18,682 nt of DNA, from assembly GCA_038329555.1 (NCBI GenBank), contig JBBQNC010000040.1, positions 1-18,682 of the forward strand. The letters run 5' to 3'. Each line of letters begins with the position of its first letter. Position 1 is the first letter of the stretch. Shown here piece after piece: positions 1-6,486 of the stretch. Position numbers and translations under genes: made by a program. Origin of the DNA: JALYUA01 sp038329555. Its GTDB lineage: Bacteria; Acidobacteriota; Thermoanaerobaculia; UBA5066; Gp7-AA6. The notes below the pieces were generated by a model. The model worked only from the letters and a program-made list of their open reading frames with translations. It was not told the DNA's origin and made no database searches.

Positions 1-3
1 CTA

Positions 4-30
4 GTATTCCGTAACGTAAGTGATGATAAT
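4..30 (+). repeat. Left terminal inverted repeat of IS630 element
   Basis: Read 5' to 3', this 27-bp stretch matches the reverse complement of 1117-1143 at 19 of 27 positions. It starts directly after the TA at 2-3. Confidence 0.88.
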
Positions 31-62
31 ATAGCCGTGGGTATTCTGTCGAGAGGAGATCC

Positions 63-1121
63 ATGGCCAACCGATCGCGGGCCTTTGTTTTGGGTGAGTC
101 CGATCGGGTCGAGTTGGAGCGGCTTCAGCGTTGCTCATCCACGCCTGCCGGGCTCTGCCGCCGCGCTCGGGCCGTTCTTCTGATGGCCGGGCAAACCGCG
201 GGTGTCGAGGTTGCGCGCGTGACCGGGTACACCCCGGTTCAGGTCAGCCGGATCAGGCGTCGCTTCGCCGAGCAAGGCCTTCCGGGCCTCCAGGAGAAGC
301 CTCGCAGCGGCCGGCCTCAAACGATCAGTCCGCGTCGTAGGGCACGCGTCGTCGCGCTGACCTTGCAGCCGCCGCCCGGCGGGATGACGCACTGGAGCAG
401 CCGAGAACTGGCCGCAAAGATCGGCCTGTCCCACACCACGGTCCATCGCATCTGGAAGGCCCACGATCTCAAACCGCATCGTCTGGAAACCTTCAAGTTC
501 AGCAAGGATCCCGAGCTCGAAGACAAAATCGTCGACGTCGTGGGCCTCTACCTCAATCCCCCGGAAAACGCGGTCGTCATCAGCATTGATGAGAAGACTC
601 AAATCCAAGCCCTCAGCCGAACACAACCCCTGCTGCCCATCCGCCCTGGCCTGTCCGCCCGCCGGACCCATGACTACCGTCGCAATGGCCTGACTGATCT
701 CTACGCAGCTCTGGAAGTGGCCACCGGAAAGGTCTTCGGCCATTGCTCTGCTCATCACACCGCCGCGGACTTCCTGCGCTTTCTCAAACTCCTCACACGC
801 CGCTATCCCCACCGCTCGCTCCACGTCATCCTCGACAACTCCTCGACCCACTCGACCCCCGCCGTCCTAAGTTGGCTCGCCTCCCGGCCCAACATCCAGT
901 TCCACTTCACCCCCAAGGGCGCCTCGTGGATGAATCTGGTCGAAGCCTGGTTCAGCATCTTGACTAGAAAATCTGTCCGCCGCGGCTCCTTCGACACCGT
1001 CAACGCGCTCGTTAAACACATCCACGCCTACATCGACCACTGGAACCGAAACCCAACACCCTTCGTTTGGACCAAAACCTCGGACCAACTCATCAAGAAA
1101 ATCCGCCCCCATGCTCGTTAA
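63..1121 (+). CDS. IS630-family transposase
   Basis: This 352-residue protein catalyses cut-and-paste transposition of the surrounding element. The N-terminal ~140 residues form a paired winged-helix/helix-turn-helix DNA-binding region (a resolvase-like HTH near residues 45-75, then a second HTH with SHTTVHRIW). The catalytic DDE core follows: Asp176 in the ISIDEKTQ motif, Asp258 in VILDNSSTH, and Glu294 in MNLVEAWFS. The 35-residue gap between the second Asp and the Glu is typical of IS630 (DD34-36E). The ATG at 63 is preceded by GAGAGGAGA (51-59), a good ribosome-binding site, so the start is well supported. The gene fills the element and its stop lies in the right terminal repeat. No frameshift or missing catalytic residue is seen. 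Confidence 0.95.
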   Translation: MANRSRAFVLGESDRVELERLQRCSSTPAGLCRRARAVLLMAGQTAGVEVARVTGYTPVQVSRIRRRFAEQGLPGLQEKPRSGRPQTISPRRRARVVALTLQPPPGGMTHWSSRELAAKIGLSHTTVHRIWKAHDLKPHRLETFKFSKDPELEDKIVDVVGLYLNPPENAVVISIDEKTQIQALSRTQPLLPIRPGLSARRTHDYRRNGLTDLYAALEVATGKVFGHCSAHHTAADFLRFLKLLTRRYPHRSLHVILDNSSTHSTPAVLSWLASRPNIQFHFTPKGASWMNLVEAWFSILTRKSVRRGSFDTVNALVKHIHAYIDHWNRNPTPFVWTKTSDQLIKKIRPHAR

Positions 1122-1143
1122 CATCACTTCGCGGACGGAACAC
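1117..1143 (-). repeat. Right terminal inverted repeat of IS630 element
   Basis: This is the inverted partner of 4-30. It contains the transposase stop codon (1119-1121) and is followed by the duplicated TA at 1144-1145. Confidence 0.88.
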
Positions 1144-1147
1144 TAGG

Positions 1148-1166
1148 GGGACAGGGTGACTGTCCC
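1148..1166. repeat. REP-like hairpin around the DUF488 start codon
   Basis: GGGACAG (1148-1154) and CTGTCCC (1160-1166) form a perfect 7-bp stem with a 5-base loop. The loop contains the GTG start codon (1156-1158) of the next gene. The GGGACAG/CTGTCCC style of palindrome resembles short REP-type repeats that I recall from other genomes; that resemblance is from memory and was not searched. It abuts the IS630 insertion site. Confidence 0.6.
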
Positions 1167-1734
1167 GGGGAGCTCCGGCCCGGACCGGGTCGCCACGGTC
1201 GGCCACTCGAACCGGTCTCTCGAGGACTTTCTCGCGATCCTGCAGGCCCACGGCGTGCGGCAGACCGTCGACGTCCGGCGTTTCCCCGCCTCGCGCAAGT
1301 GGCCGCATTTCGACGCGGCGGCTCTCGGACGCAGGCTGCCCGACGCCGGGATCGCCTACGTCGGGATGCCGGAGCTCGGCGGCCGCCGCCGGCCGGGGCC
1401 GGACTCGCCGCACACCGCCTGGCGCGTCGGCGCCTTTCGAGGGTACGCCGACTTCACGGACACCCCGGAGTTCCGGAAGTCTCTCGAGATCCTCGAGGCG
1501 CACGCGCGAGACCGTTTCAGCGCCATTCTCTGCGCCGAAGCGCTGCCGTGGCGCTGCCACCGATCGATCCTCGCCGACTCCCTGATCGCCCGCGGCTGGG
1601 ACGTCCTCGAGATCCTCACCGCGGGCGACGCGCGCCCGCGAGCCCTTCCCGACTTCGCGAGGCTGGACGGTGATCGCGTGATCTACGACGGAAGCCCGTC
1701 GCCGCAACTCACGCTGCCCATCCAGCCCGCTTGA
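1156..1734 (+). CDS. DUF488 domain-containing protein
   Basis: This 192-residue protein belongs to the DUF488 family, small soluble proteins without an established biochemical function. The family hallmarks are present: the TVGHSNRSLEDF motif near residue 14, VDVRRFPASRK near residue 38, and the later LCAEALPWRCHRSILA block containing the conserved Cys and CHR. There is no signal peptide or membrane segment. GTG 1156 is the only start codon upstream of the conserved GHSN motif in this frame, but it sits in the loop of a short hairpin and only 10 bases after an IS630 element. The original promoter, and possibly the original start, may have been displaced by insertion. The purine run AGGGGGA (1145-1151) could serve as a ribosome-binding site. 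Confidence 0.88.
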   Translation: MTVPGSSGPDRVATVGHSNRSLEDFLAILQAHGVRQTVDVRRFPASRKWPHFDAAALGRRLPDAGIAYVGMPELGGRRRPGPDSPHTAWRVGAFRGYADFTDTPEFRKSLEILEAHARDRFSAILCAEALPWRCHRSILADSLIARGWDVLEILTAGDARPRALPDFARLDGDRVIYDGSPSPQLTLPIQPA

Positions 1735-1794
1735 CGAGCCGGCGCGTCCGCGCCCGCAGCAAAGACCGATTTCTGCCGATCCCTTCCATCCGCT

Positions 1795-1846
1795 CGCGAC
1801 GTGAGGAGTCTCCCGAGCGTCGCGAAGGGAGGAGCCTCACGTCGCG
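1795..1846. repeat. Inverted repeat in the convergent intergenic region
   Basis: CGCGACGTGAGG (1795-1806) is the exact reverse complement of CCTCACGTCGCG (1835-1846), a 12-bp perfect stem. It lies between the convergent DUF488 and PhzF-like genes and may act as a bidirectional stop or processing structure, though no T-run follows on either strand. Confidence 0.65.
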
Positions 1847-1874
1847 GGAGGCGGAGCGAAGCGCAGCCGACGTT
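1830..1874. repeat. 45-bp direct repeat, copy A
   Basis: This copy matches 1878-1922 with two mismatches and a period of 48 bases. It contains the core AGCGAAGCGCAG followed by CGACGTT. The rest of 1735-1920 holds no convincing gene. Confidence 0.85.
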
Positions 1875-1877
1875 GCG

Positions 1878-1922
1878 AGGAGCCTCACGTCGCGGGAGCC
1901 GGAGCGAAGCGCAGGCGACGTT
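1878..1922. repeat. 45-bp direct repeat, copy B
   Basis: This is the second copy of the repeat at 1830-1874. Its last two bases are part of the TAA stop codon of the minus-strand PhzF-like gene (1921-1923), so the repeat may have been inserted at or may have reshaped that gene's 3' end. Confidence 0.85.
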
Positions 1923-2916
1923 ATACGTCCAGGAAGCCCTCGCCGACCCGCATGACGCGCCCACCGAGATAGACCTGCGTGATCCGCGGCCGCGCGATTC
2001 CGTCGCCCGTCTCGCGCTGGATCGCGCCGCCGGGGCCCGGCCGCTCTCCGGCCGGATCGATCCCCTCGACGTGGACTTCGACGAAGAGCGTCGATGGCCG
2101 GCCCGCCGCGTGGCCCTGCTCGATGACGAGCTCGGTCACGGGACGCACCGCGATCGCGGAGTGGTGCACGAGATACGCGGACAGAGCGCTGGCGGCGGCG
2201 CCGGCGCCGGGGATCTCCGAGGCGCCGATGGTGTCGAAGGCGCGGGCGTGTGCAGCGGCGCGCGCGTCGCGCGTCTCCTTCGTGAACGCGTACACGATCG
2301 TCGCGTCGAGGCCCTCGAGGAGATCCTTCAGGTCCCCGTAGCGCGGCCGGGCGCCATTCAAGGCCTCGAGAGTCGCCACGGGGACGATCAGGCTCGGCAG
2401 GCCGGTCGAGCAGACCTTGACCGGCTGGTTGGTCGCCTGGACGTCCTGCTCGGAGACGCCGAGAGCGCGGGCTAAGCGGGCGACCTCCTCCGGCGGCATG
2501 CGCCGGCCGATCTCCGCGGGCCTCTGCTTCAGACGCAGCATTCCGATCTCGCCCGCCTCCCAGCGGATCTCGACCTCGACCCGGCCTTCGTTTCCCTGGT
2601 GGGCGACGGCGACGGCGACGCGGTCGACCGGGTCCGGCGGCGTCGCGCCCCGGAGACCGGCGTGGACGAAGTGCGCCCCCAGAGCCGGATGGCCCGCAAA
2701 TCCGATCTCGCGTTCCCGCGAAAAAATGCGGAGCCGGAACAGGGCTCCGGGAAGCGTCGCGGGGAACAAGAACGCCGTGGCGGCGTGATCCATCTCCCGC
2801 GCGACCCGCTGCAGCATCTCTTCGGGTAACGCCTCGGCCCGGGGGAAGACGGCGAGGGGGTTGCCGGCGAGCTTCCGATCCGCGAAGACGTCGACGAGGA
2901 CGAACGGGTGCTTCAC
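1921..2916 (-). CDS. PhzF-family protein with degenerate active site
   Basis: This 331-residue protein has the fold of PhzF/diaminopimelate-epimerase-like isomerases. Family landmarks are the N-terminal VDVFADRKLAGNPLAVF, the RIFSRERE segment, and GFAGHPALG at residues 72-80. However, aligned by eye to Pseudomonas PhzF, the catalytic Glu45 (in the MNLSES segment) is Ala46 here (MDHAAT). The usual EDPATGSA motif carrying Asp208 reads EIPGAGAA (residues 234-241), so both catalytic acids are lost. An isomerase reaction of the PhzF type is therefore unlikely, and a binding or altered catalytic role is possible. The GTG start overlaps the stop of the upstream kinase gene as GTGA (2913-2916), which fixes the start and implies translational coupling. 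No phenazine genes are nearby. Confidence 0.85.
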   Translation of the reverse strand: MKHPFVLVDVFADRKLAGNPLAVFPRAEALPEEMLQRVAREMDHAATAFLFPATLPGALFRLRIFSREREIGFAGHPALGAHFVHAGLRGATPPDPVDRVAVAVAHQGNEGRVEVEIRWEAGEIGMLRLKQRPAEIGRRMPPEEVARLARALGVSEQDVQATNQPVKVCSTGLPSLIVPVATLEALNGARPRYGDLKDLLEGLDATIVYAFTKETRDARAAAHARAFDTIGASEIPGAGAAASALSAYLVHHSAIAVRPVTELVIEQGHAAGRPSTLFVEVHVEGIDPAGERPGPGGAIQRETGDGIARPRITQVYLGGRVMRVGEGFLDV

Positions 2917-5039
2917 GTCCGGCGGGCGGCGAGGAGGAGGACGTCGCGTCTCCCGACGACCGCGCCGATGCGCTTCCAATCCGAGACGATCTGCGCGAAC
3001 GCCCCGGTGAGGGACTGTCCCTCCGCGGTCCGAGCGAAGAGCTGGATCGACTTTTCGAGCGGCACGTCCTTTCCGGGAAAGCTCAGGTCGCCCGTCCCGG
3101 CGGACGCGAGCACGAGAAGATCCCCGGAAGACGTTTCGGCCTCGACGCGCTTCCAGCCGTCGCGCTCCTCGACCTGAAACGGGAGAGGCCTGCCGTCCCG
3201 CAGCAGCCACGGGATCGAGGCGCCCTCCCCGCCGGCGGCGAGCCCGACGCGGTCTCCCTCCCAGCGGGCGGCGGCGACCCGCGAGGACGGCTCCGCGCGG
3301 AGCGCATCGTGGACCGCCTCGGCCGCGGAGCCGGCCAGCCGGCGGCGCCCGGCCGCGAGGGCGCCGAACAGGCTTCCCAGGGAGGACTCCCTCGGAAGAG
3401 AGGTCTCGACCAGGAGGAAGGCGAGCCACCCGGGCCCTGCGTCGACCGCGTAGCAGACGAGGTCGAGCTCTTCGGACCGCCATCTCAGGGGGGCGCTCTC
3501 GAAGCCGGGCGTCTCCGGCCACTCGCCGGGCGCCAGGATCGCCTGGGCCGTTCGCAGCACTTCGAGGGCGCCCGCCTCTCGCGCGCGCGCCAACGCCCCC
3601 TCGTGCTGGCGGACGCTCTCGACCGCGAGCGCCGCGTGCGTCCCGACCTCCGCGAGGAATTCTTCGTCCTCCTTGGTGAAGGTGCGGTTGCGCTTGTTCA
3701 GGAGCTGCACGACTCCGACGATCTCGCCCTTCGGCGTCCGCAGAGGGGCCGCCAGGATCGTGCTCGTCGTGAAGCCCGAGGAGAGATCCGTGTGGGAATC
3801 GAAGCGGGCGTCCTTGTATGCGTCCCGGATGTTGATGGTCTCTCCCGTGCGCGCCACCGTGCCGGCGATGCCGCGCCCCAGCGGAAGTCGGATGGGAGCG
3901 ACCGCGCCGCCTTCGAGGATCTGGCTGACGAGCTCGTTCGTGCCCGGCTCGCGGAGGAAGATCGTTCCGCGCTCGGCGTCCGTCTCGGAGGTCGCCGTGC
4001 GAAGGATGATCCGGAGCGTCTCCGTCGAATCGAAGGTCGCGGCGAGAGACTTGTTGGCCTCGAGGATCACCATGAGCTTGACCATCTTGGCCCGCGTGAC
4101 GGAAACCTCGGCGAGGACCCGGTCGAGCACCTGCCCCTCGAAGGAGCCGATCGCGTCCGCGAGCGTCTCCGCGTCGGGGAAGCGCGCCTCGGGGTCCTTC
4201 GCGATGGCCCGGTCGAGGACGCCGAGCAGCTCGTGCGGGAGATCGGGGCGCAGCGTCTCCGCCTTCGGCGGGGCCTCGGCGATGACCCGCCGGACGAGCC
4301 GCGCCGTGTCGGGGTCGTCGAAAGGGACCTGTCCCGTGAACATCTCGTAGAGCAGCACTCCCATGGCGTAGATGTCGGTGCGGACGCTGGGCGCGTCGCC
4401 GCGCAACAGCTCCGGAGCGAGAAACTGGGGCGTGCCCGGAACGGTGTCCTCCTTTTCGCCGCGGTACACCGCGGACTCGACGGCGATGCCGAAGTCCATC
4501 AGACGGGGCGTTCCGTCGGTCGAGACGATCACGTTCTCTGGCTTCAGGTCGCGGTGGAGCACGCCGATCCGATGGGCGGCTGCCAGTCCGCGGCAGATCT
4601 TCTTGGCGATCGACAGGCCGCGTCCGAGGGGAAGCATCTTTTCCTCGTCCTCGATCTCCTTCAGCGTGCGGCCCGGCAGATACTCCATCGAGACGAACTC
4701 TTCGCCGTTCAACTCGACCAGATCGAAGACGCGGCAGACGTTTTCGTGCGTGACCCGGCGGGAGAGGATGATCTCCCGGCGGAGCGTTTCCCGCCGTTCG
4801 GGCGAGACGCGATCGGGCCGGATGCGCTTCAAGGCGATGTCCTGGTCGAGCTTCAGGTCCCGCGCGCGATAGACAACGCCCATTCCTCCGTAGCCCAGGA
4901 CGGCCTCGACGCGGTATCGCCCGCCGAGGAGGGTCCCGGCCTTGAGCGGGCGCTCCGAGGCGGCCTTCGTCGCGGCGCCGTCTCGCGTGGGGGAATCGCT
5001 TTCGCGGGGCAAAGCGGTCAGATTGTATCGGGCTGCCAC
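2913..5039 (-). CDS. Ser/Thr protein kinase with GAF domain and SpoIIE/PP2C-like tail
   Basis: This soluble protein of 708 residues has three modules. Residues ~42-305 form an Hanks-type kinase with a complete active site: glycine loop GYGGMG at 49-54, Lys71, HRDLKPEN at 162-169, DFG at 182-184 and an APE motif. Residues ~335-485 form a GAF domain (ending GVVQLLNKRNRTF...ALAVES). The remaining ~210 residues resemble an RsbU/SpoIIE-type PP2C phosphatase but with metal-binding acids lost; for example, the usual TDG motif after GDLLVL reads SAG, with Ala647 in place of Asp. No membrane segment or PASTA repeats are seen. The first start is GTG 5039, but a TACAAT box (5022-5027, minus strand) lies inside that extension, so a leaderless start at TTG 5012 (nine codons later) is plausible. 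It is coupled to the PhzF-like gene. Confidence 0.9.
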   Translation of the reverse strand: MAARYNLTALPRESDSPTRDGAATKAASERPLKAGTLLGGRYRVEAVLGYGGMGVVYRARDLKLDQDIALKRIRPDRVSPERRETLRREIILSRRVTHENVCRVFDLVELNGEEFVSMEYLPGRTLKEIEDEEKMLPLGRGLSIAKKICRGLAAAHRIGVLHRDLKPENVIVSTDGTPRLMDFGIAVESAVYRGEKEDTVPGTPQFLAPELLRGDAPSVRTDIYAMGVLLYEMFTGQVPFDDPDTARLVRRVIAEAPPKAETLRPDLPHELLGVLDRAIAKDPEARFPDAETLADAIGSFEGQVLDRVLAEVSVTRAKMVKLMVILEANKSLAATFDSTETLRIILRTATSETDAERGTIFLREPGTNELVSQILEGGAVAPIRLPLGRGIAGTVARTGETINIRDAYKDARFDSHTDLSSGFTTSTILAAPLRTPKGEIVGVVQLLNKRNRTFTKEDEEFLAEVGTHAALAVESVRQHEGALARAREAGALEVLRTAQAILAPGEWPETPGFESAPLRWRSEELDLVCYAVDAGPGWLAFLLVETSLPRESSLGSLFGALAAGRRRLAGSAAEAVHDALRAEPSSRVAAARWEGDRVGLAAGGEGASIPWLLRDGRPLPFQVEERDGWKRVEAETSSGDLLVLASAGTGDLSFPGKDVPLEKSIQLFARTAEGQSLTGAFAQIVSDWKRIGAVVGRRDVLLLAARRT
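5022..5027 (-). promoter_or_regulatory. Candidate -10 box of the kinase gene
   Basis: On the minus strand this reads TACAAT (5 of 6 matches to the sigma70 -10). It lies 9 bases before an in-frame TTG (5010-5012) of the kinase gene. No good -35 is visible at the right distance, so this is tentative. Confidence 0.4.
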
Positions 5040-5078
5040 CGCCCTCGGGAGCGGAGCGCCCGAATCCTCCGGTTCTCT

Positions 5079-5108
5079 TTGACTTTGCGAGCGGCGGGGG
5101 CGTAGATT
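5079..5108 (+). promoter_or_regulatory. Sigma70-type promoter of the fadL-like operon
   Basis: TTGACT (5079-5084) and TAGATT (5103-5108) are separated by 18 bases. Transcription would start near 5115, leaving a ~44-base leader that contains the ribosome-binding site GAGGAGGAG (5143-5151), well placed for GTG 5159. This divergent region separates the minus-strand kinase from the plus-strand operon. Confidence 0.7.
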
Positions 5109-5158
5109 GCCGATTCATCCACCGAAAATCGTTCCTTTTTTCGAGGAGGAGTGCACCC

Positions 5159-6472
5159 GTGACAAGAAGCCGGTTCCGACTCCATCGGATCTCCGTTTCC
5201 CTCGCCGTCCTGGCGTTTCTCACGGCGGCGCCCGCGTTTCCCTCCGGCTTCCAGGTCATGACGCAGGGCGCCAAGGCGACGGGCATGGGCCTCGCGTTCA
5301 CCGCCGTCGCCGTCGATCCGTCCGCGATCTTCTACAACCCGGCGGGCCTCGGATGGCAGAAGCACTTCGTGGCGCAGATCGGCAGCGAGTTCCTGAGCAA
5401 GGTGAAGGGCGACTTCGAGGGCGCCAACCCGTACCCCGGGGTCGGCGTCACGGAGAAGCAGCACAAGACGACGTTCGTGGTGCCGAACCTGTACGCCGTC
5501 GCTCCGCTCACGAGCGAGATCAACTTCGGGCTCGGCATCAACTCACCCTACGGACTCGGCTACCGCTGGGACGACGCCGAGAATTTCAGCGGCCGGTTCG
5601 TTGCGCAGAACGCCGTGATCCAGAGCGTCGACCTGAACCCCGTCCTCTCCTTCCAGGCGACGCCCGAGTTCGCCATCGCCATCGGCGCGGACTACCGGGT
5701 CTCCAAGGTCCAGCTCGAGAAGAACCAGGCGGGCGTGAACCCGTTCACGCAGTCGGTCGTGGATATCGCGCACGTCAAGCTGAACTCGGACATCCAGGAC
5801 AACCATGGCTGGGGCTGGAACGCGGGAATCATGTTCCGCCCCATGCCGCAGTTCTCCTTCGGCGCGGCGTACCGCAGCAAGATCAAGATGGATTACGACG
5901 GCCGCGCCACGTTCCAGCAGCGCCTGACGGGCGACCCGCGCTTCGACGCGGCGGTCGCCGCCCAGCTCCCGACGGGGGAGCATCCGGTGAAGACCTTCAT
6001 CGAGTTTCCCGCGTCCTTGAACCTCGGGACCGCCTTCACGTTCCCCGGAGACTTCCTCCTCTCCCTCGAGGCGGACTGGACCCAGTGGTCGAGCTTCAAC
6101 GCGCTCGACATCCACTTCACCGACCTGGTCGGCCGGGTCCCGGACTTGCACCGCGAGACGGACTGGAAGAACTCGTGGGCGTACCGCATCGGCTTCGAGA
6201 AGAAGTTCGCCCGGTTCGCCCTGCGCGGCGGCTATTACCGCGATAAGACGCCCCAGCCTCTTGCCGACGCCGGTCCGATCCTCGCCGACAACGACCGCGA
6301 CGCCTTCTCCCTCGGATTCGGCTACAACACCGAGCACTGGGGCGTCGACATCGCCGATCTCTACCTGAAGGTCAAGGACATCGACACCCGCGGCGTTTCG
6401 CACGACCGCTTCTACGGGGTCTATAAGGAAGCCGTGAACATTTTCGCCTTCAGCCTGCGGCTATCGTTCTAA
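5159..6472 (+). CDS. FadL/OmpP1/TodX-family outer membrane transport protein
   Basis: This 437-residue beta-barrel of the outer membrane is predicted to take up long-chain fatty acids or other hydrophobic compounds. The N-terminus has a clear signal peptide (basic start, then SVSLAVLAFLTAAPAF), with cleavage likely before GFQVMTQGAKATGMG, the family's conserved mature start. The NPAGL motif follows around residue 60, near the usual place for the hatch region. The rest shows alternating strand patterns and ends in the aromatic FSLRLSF, as expected for an outer-membrane barrel recognised by BAM. Length fits the family (about 400-450). GTG 5159 is chosen because GAGGAGGAG lies 7 bases upstream and the signal peptide begins there; an upstream GTG at 5151 runs into a stop. 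The SGNH hydrolase follows after 14 bases and is probably cotranscribed. The specific substrate cannot be read from the sequence. Confidence 0.92.
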   Translation: MTRSRFRLHRISVSLAVLAFLTAAPAFPSGFQVMTQGAKATGMGLAFTAVAVDPSAIFYNPAGLGWQKHFVAQIGSEFLSKVKGDFEGANPYPGVGVTEKQHKTTFVVPNLYAVAPLTSEINFGLGINSPYGLGYRWDDAENFSGRFVAQNAVIQSVDLNPVLSFQATPEFAIAIGADYRVSKVQLEKNQAGVNPFTQSVVDIAHVKLNSDIQDNHGWGWNAGIMFRPMPQFSFGAAYRSKIKMDYDGRATFQQRLTGDPRFDAAVAAQLPTGEHPVKTFIEFPASLNLGTAFTFPGDFLLSLEADWTQWSSFNALDIHFTDLVGRVPDLHRETDWKNSWAYRIGFEKKFARFALRGGYYRDKTPQPLADAGPILADNDRDAFSLGFGYNTEHWGVDIADLYLKVKDIDTRGVSHDRFYGVYKEAVNIFAFSLRLSF

Positions 6473-6486
6473 CCATGGAGAAAACG

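Larger units (their letters stand above)
4..1143 (+). mobile_element. Complete IS630-family insertion sequence
   Basis: The element is 1140 bp and carries one transposase gene. Its ends are imperfect 27-bp inverted repeats (4-30 and 1117-1143) that match at 19 positions, with the blocks TTCCGT and AAGTGATG shared. It is flanked by TA on both sides (2-3 and 1144-1145) within CTAG contexts, which is the TA target duplication expected of IS630/Tc1-mariner elements. The transposase reading frame is intact and its stop codon lies inside the right inverted repeat. Intact ends and gene suggest a recent or still active copy. The element stops 10 bases before the start codon of the DUF488 gene. Confidence 0.93.

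Noticed and set aside
1795..1922. CRISPR-like array
   Set aside because: There are only two direct copies with a 3-base gap and no spacers of CRISPR length, and no cas genes.
1921..5301. A single 1126-residue minus-strand frame spanning the kinase and PhzF-like regions
   Set aside because: Only its last ~331 residues match a protein family (PhzF). The rest is an Arg/Pro-rich shadow of the kinase gene in another frame.
6475..6486. ATG 6475 as the SGNH hydrolase start
   Set aside because: No ribosome-binding site precedes it, while GGAGA at 6477-6481 is ideally spaced for ATG 6487, where the signal peptide begins.
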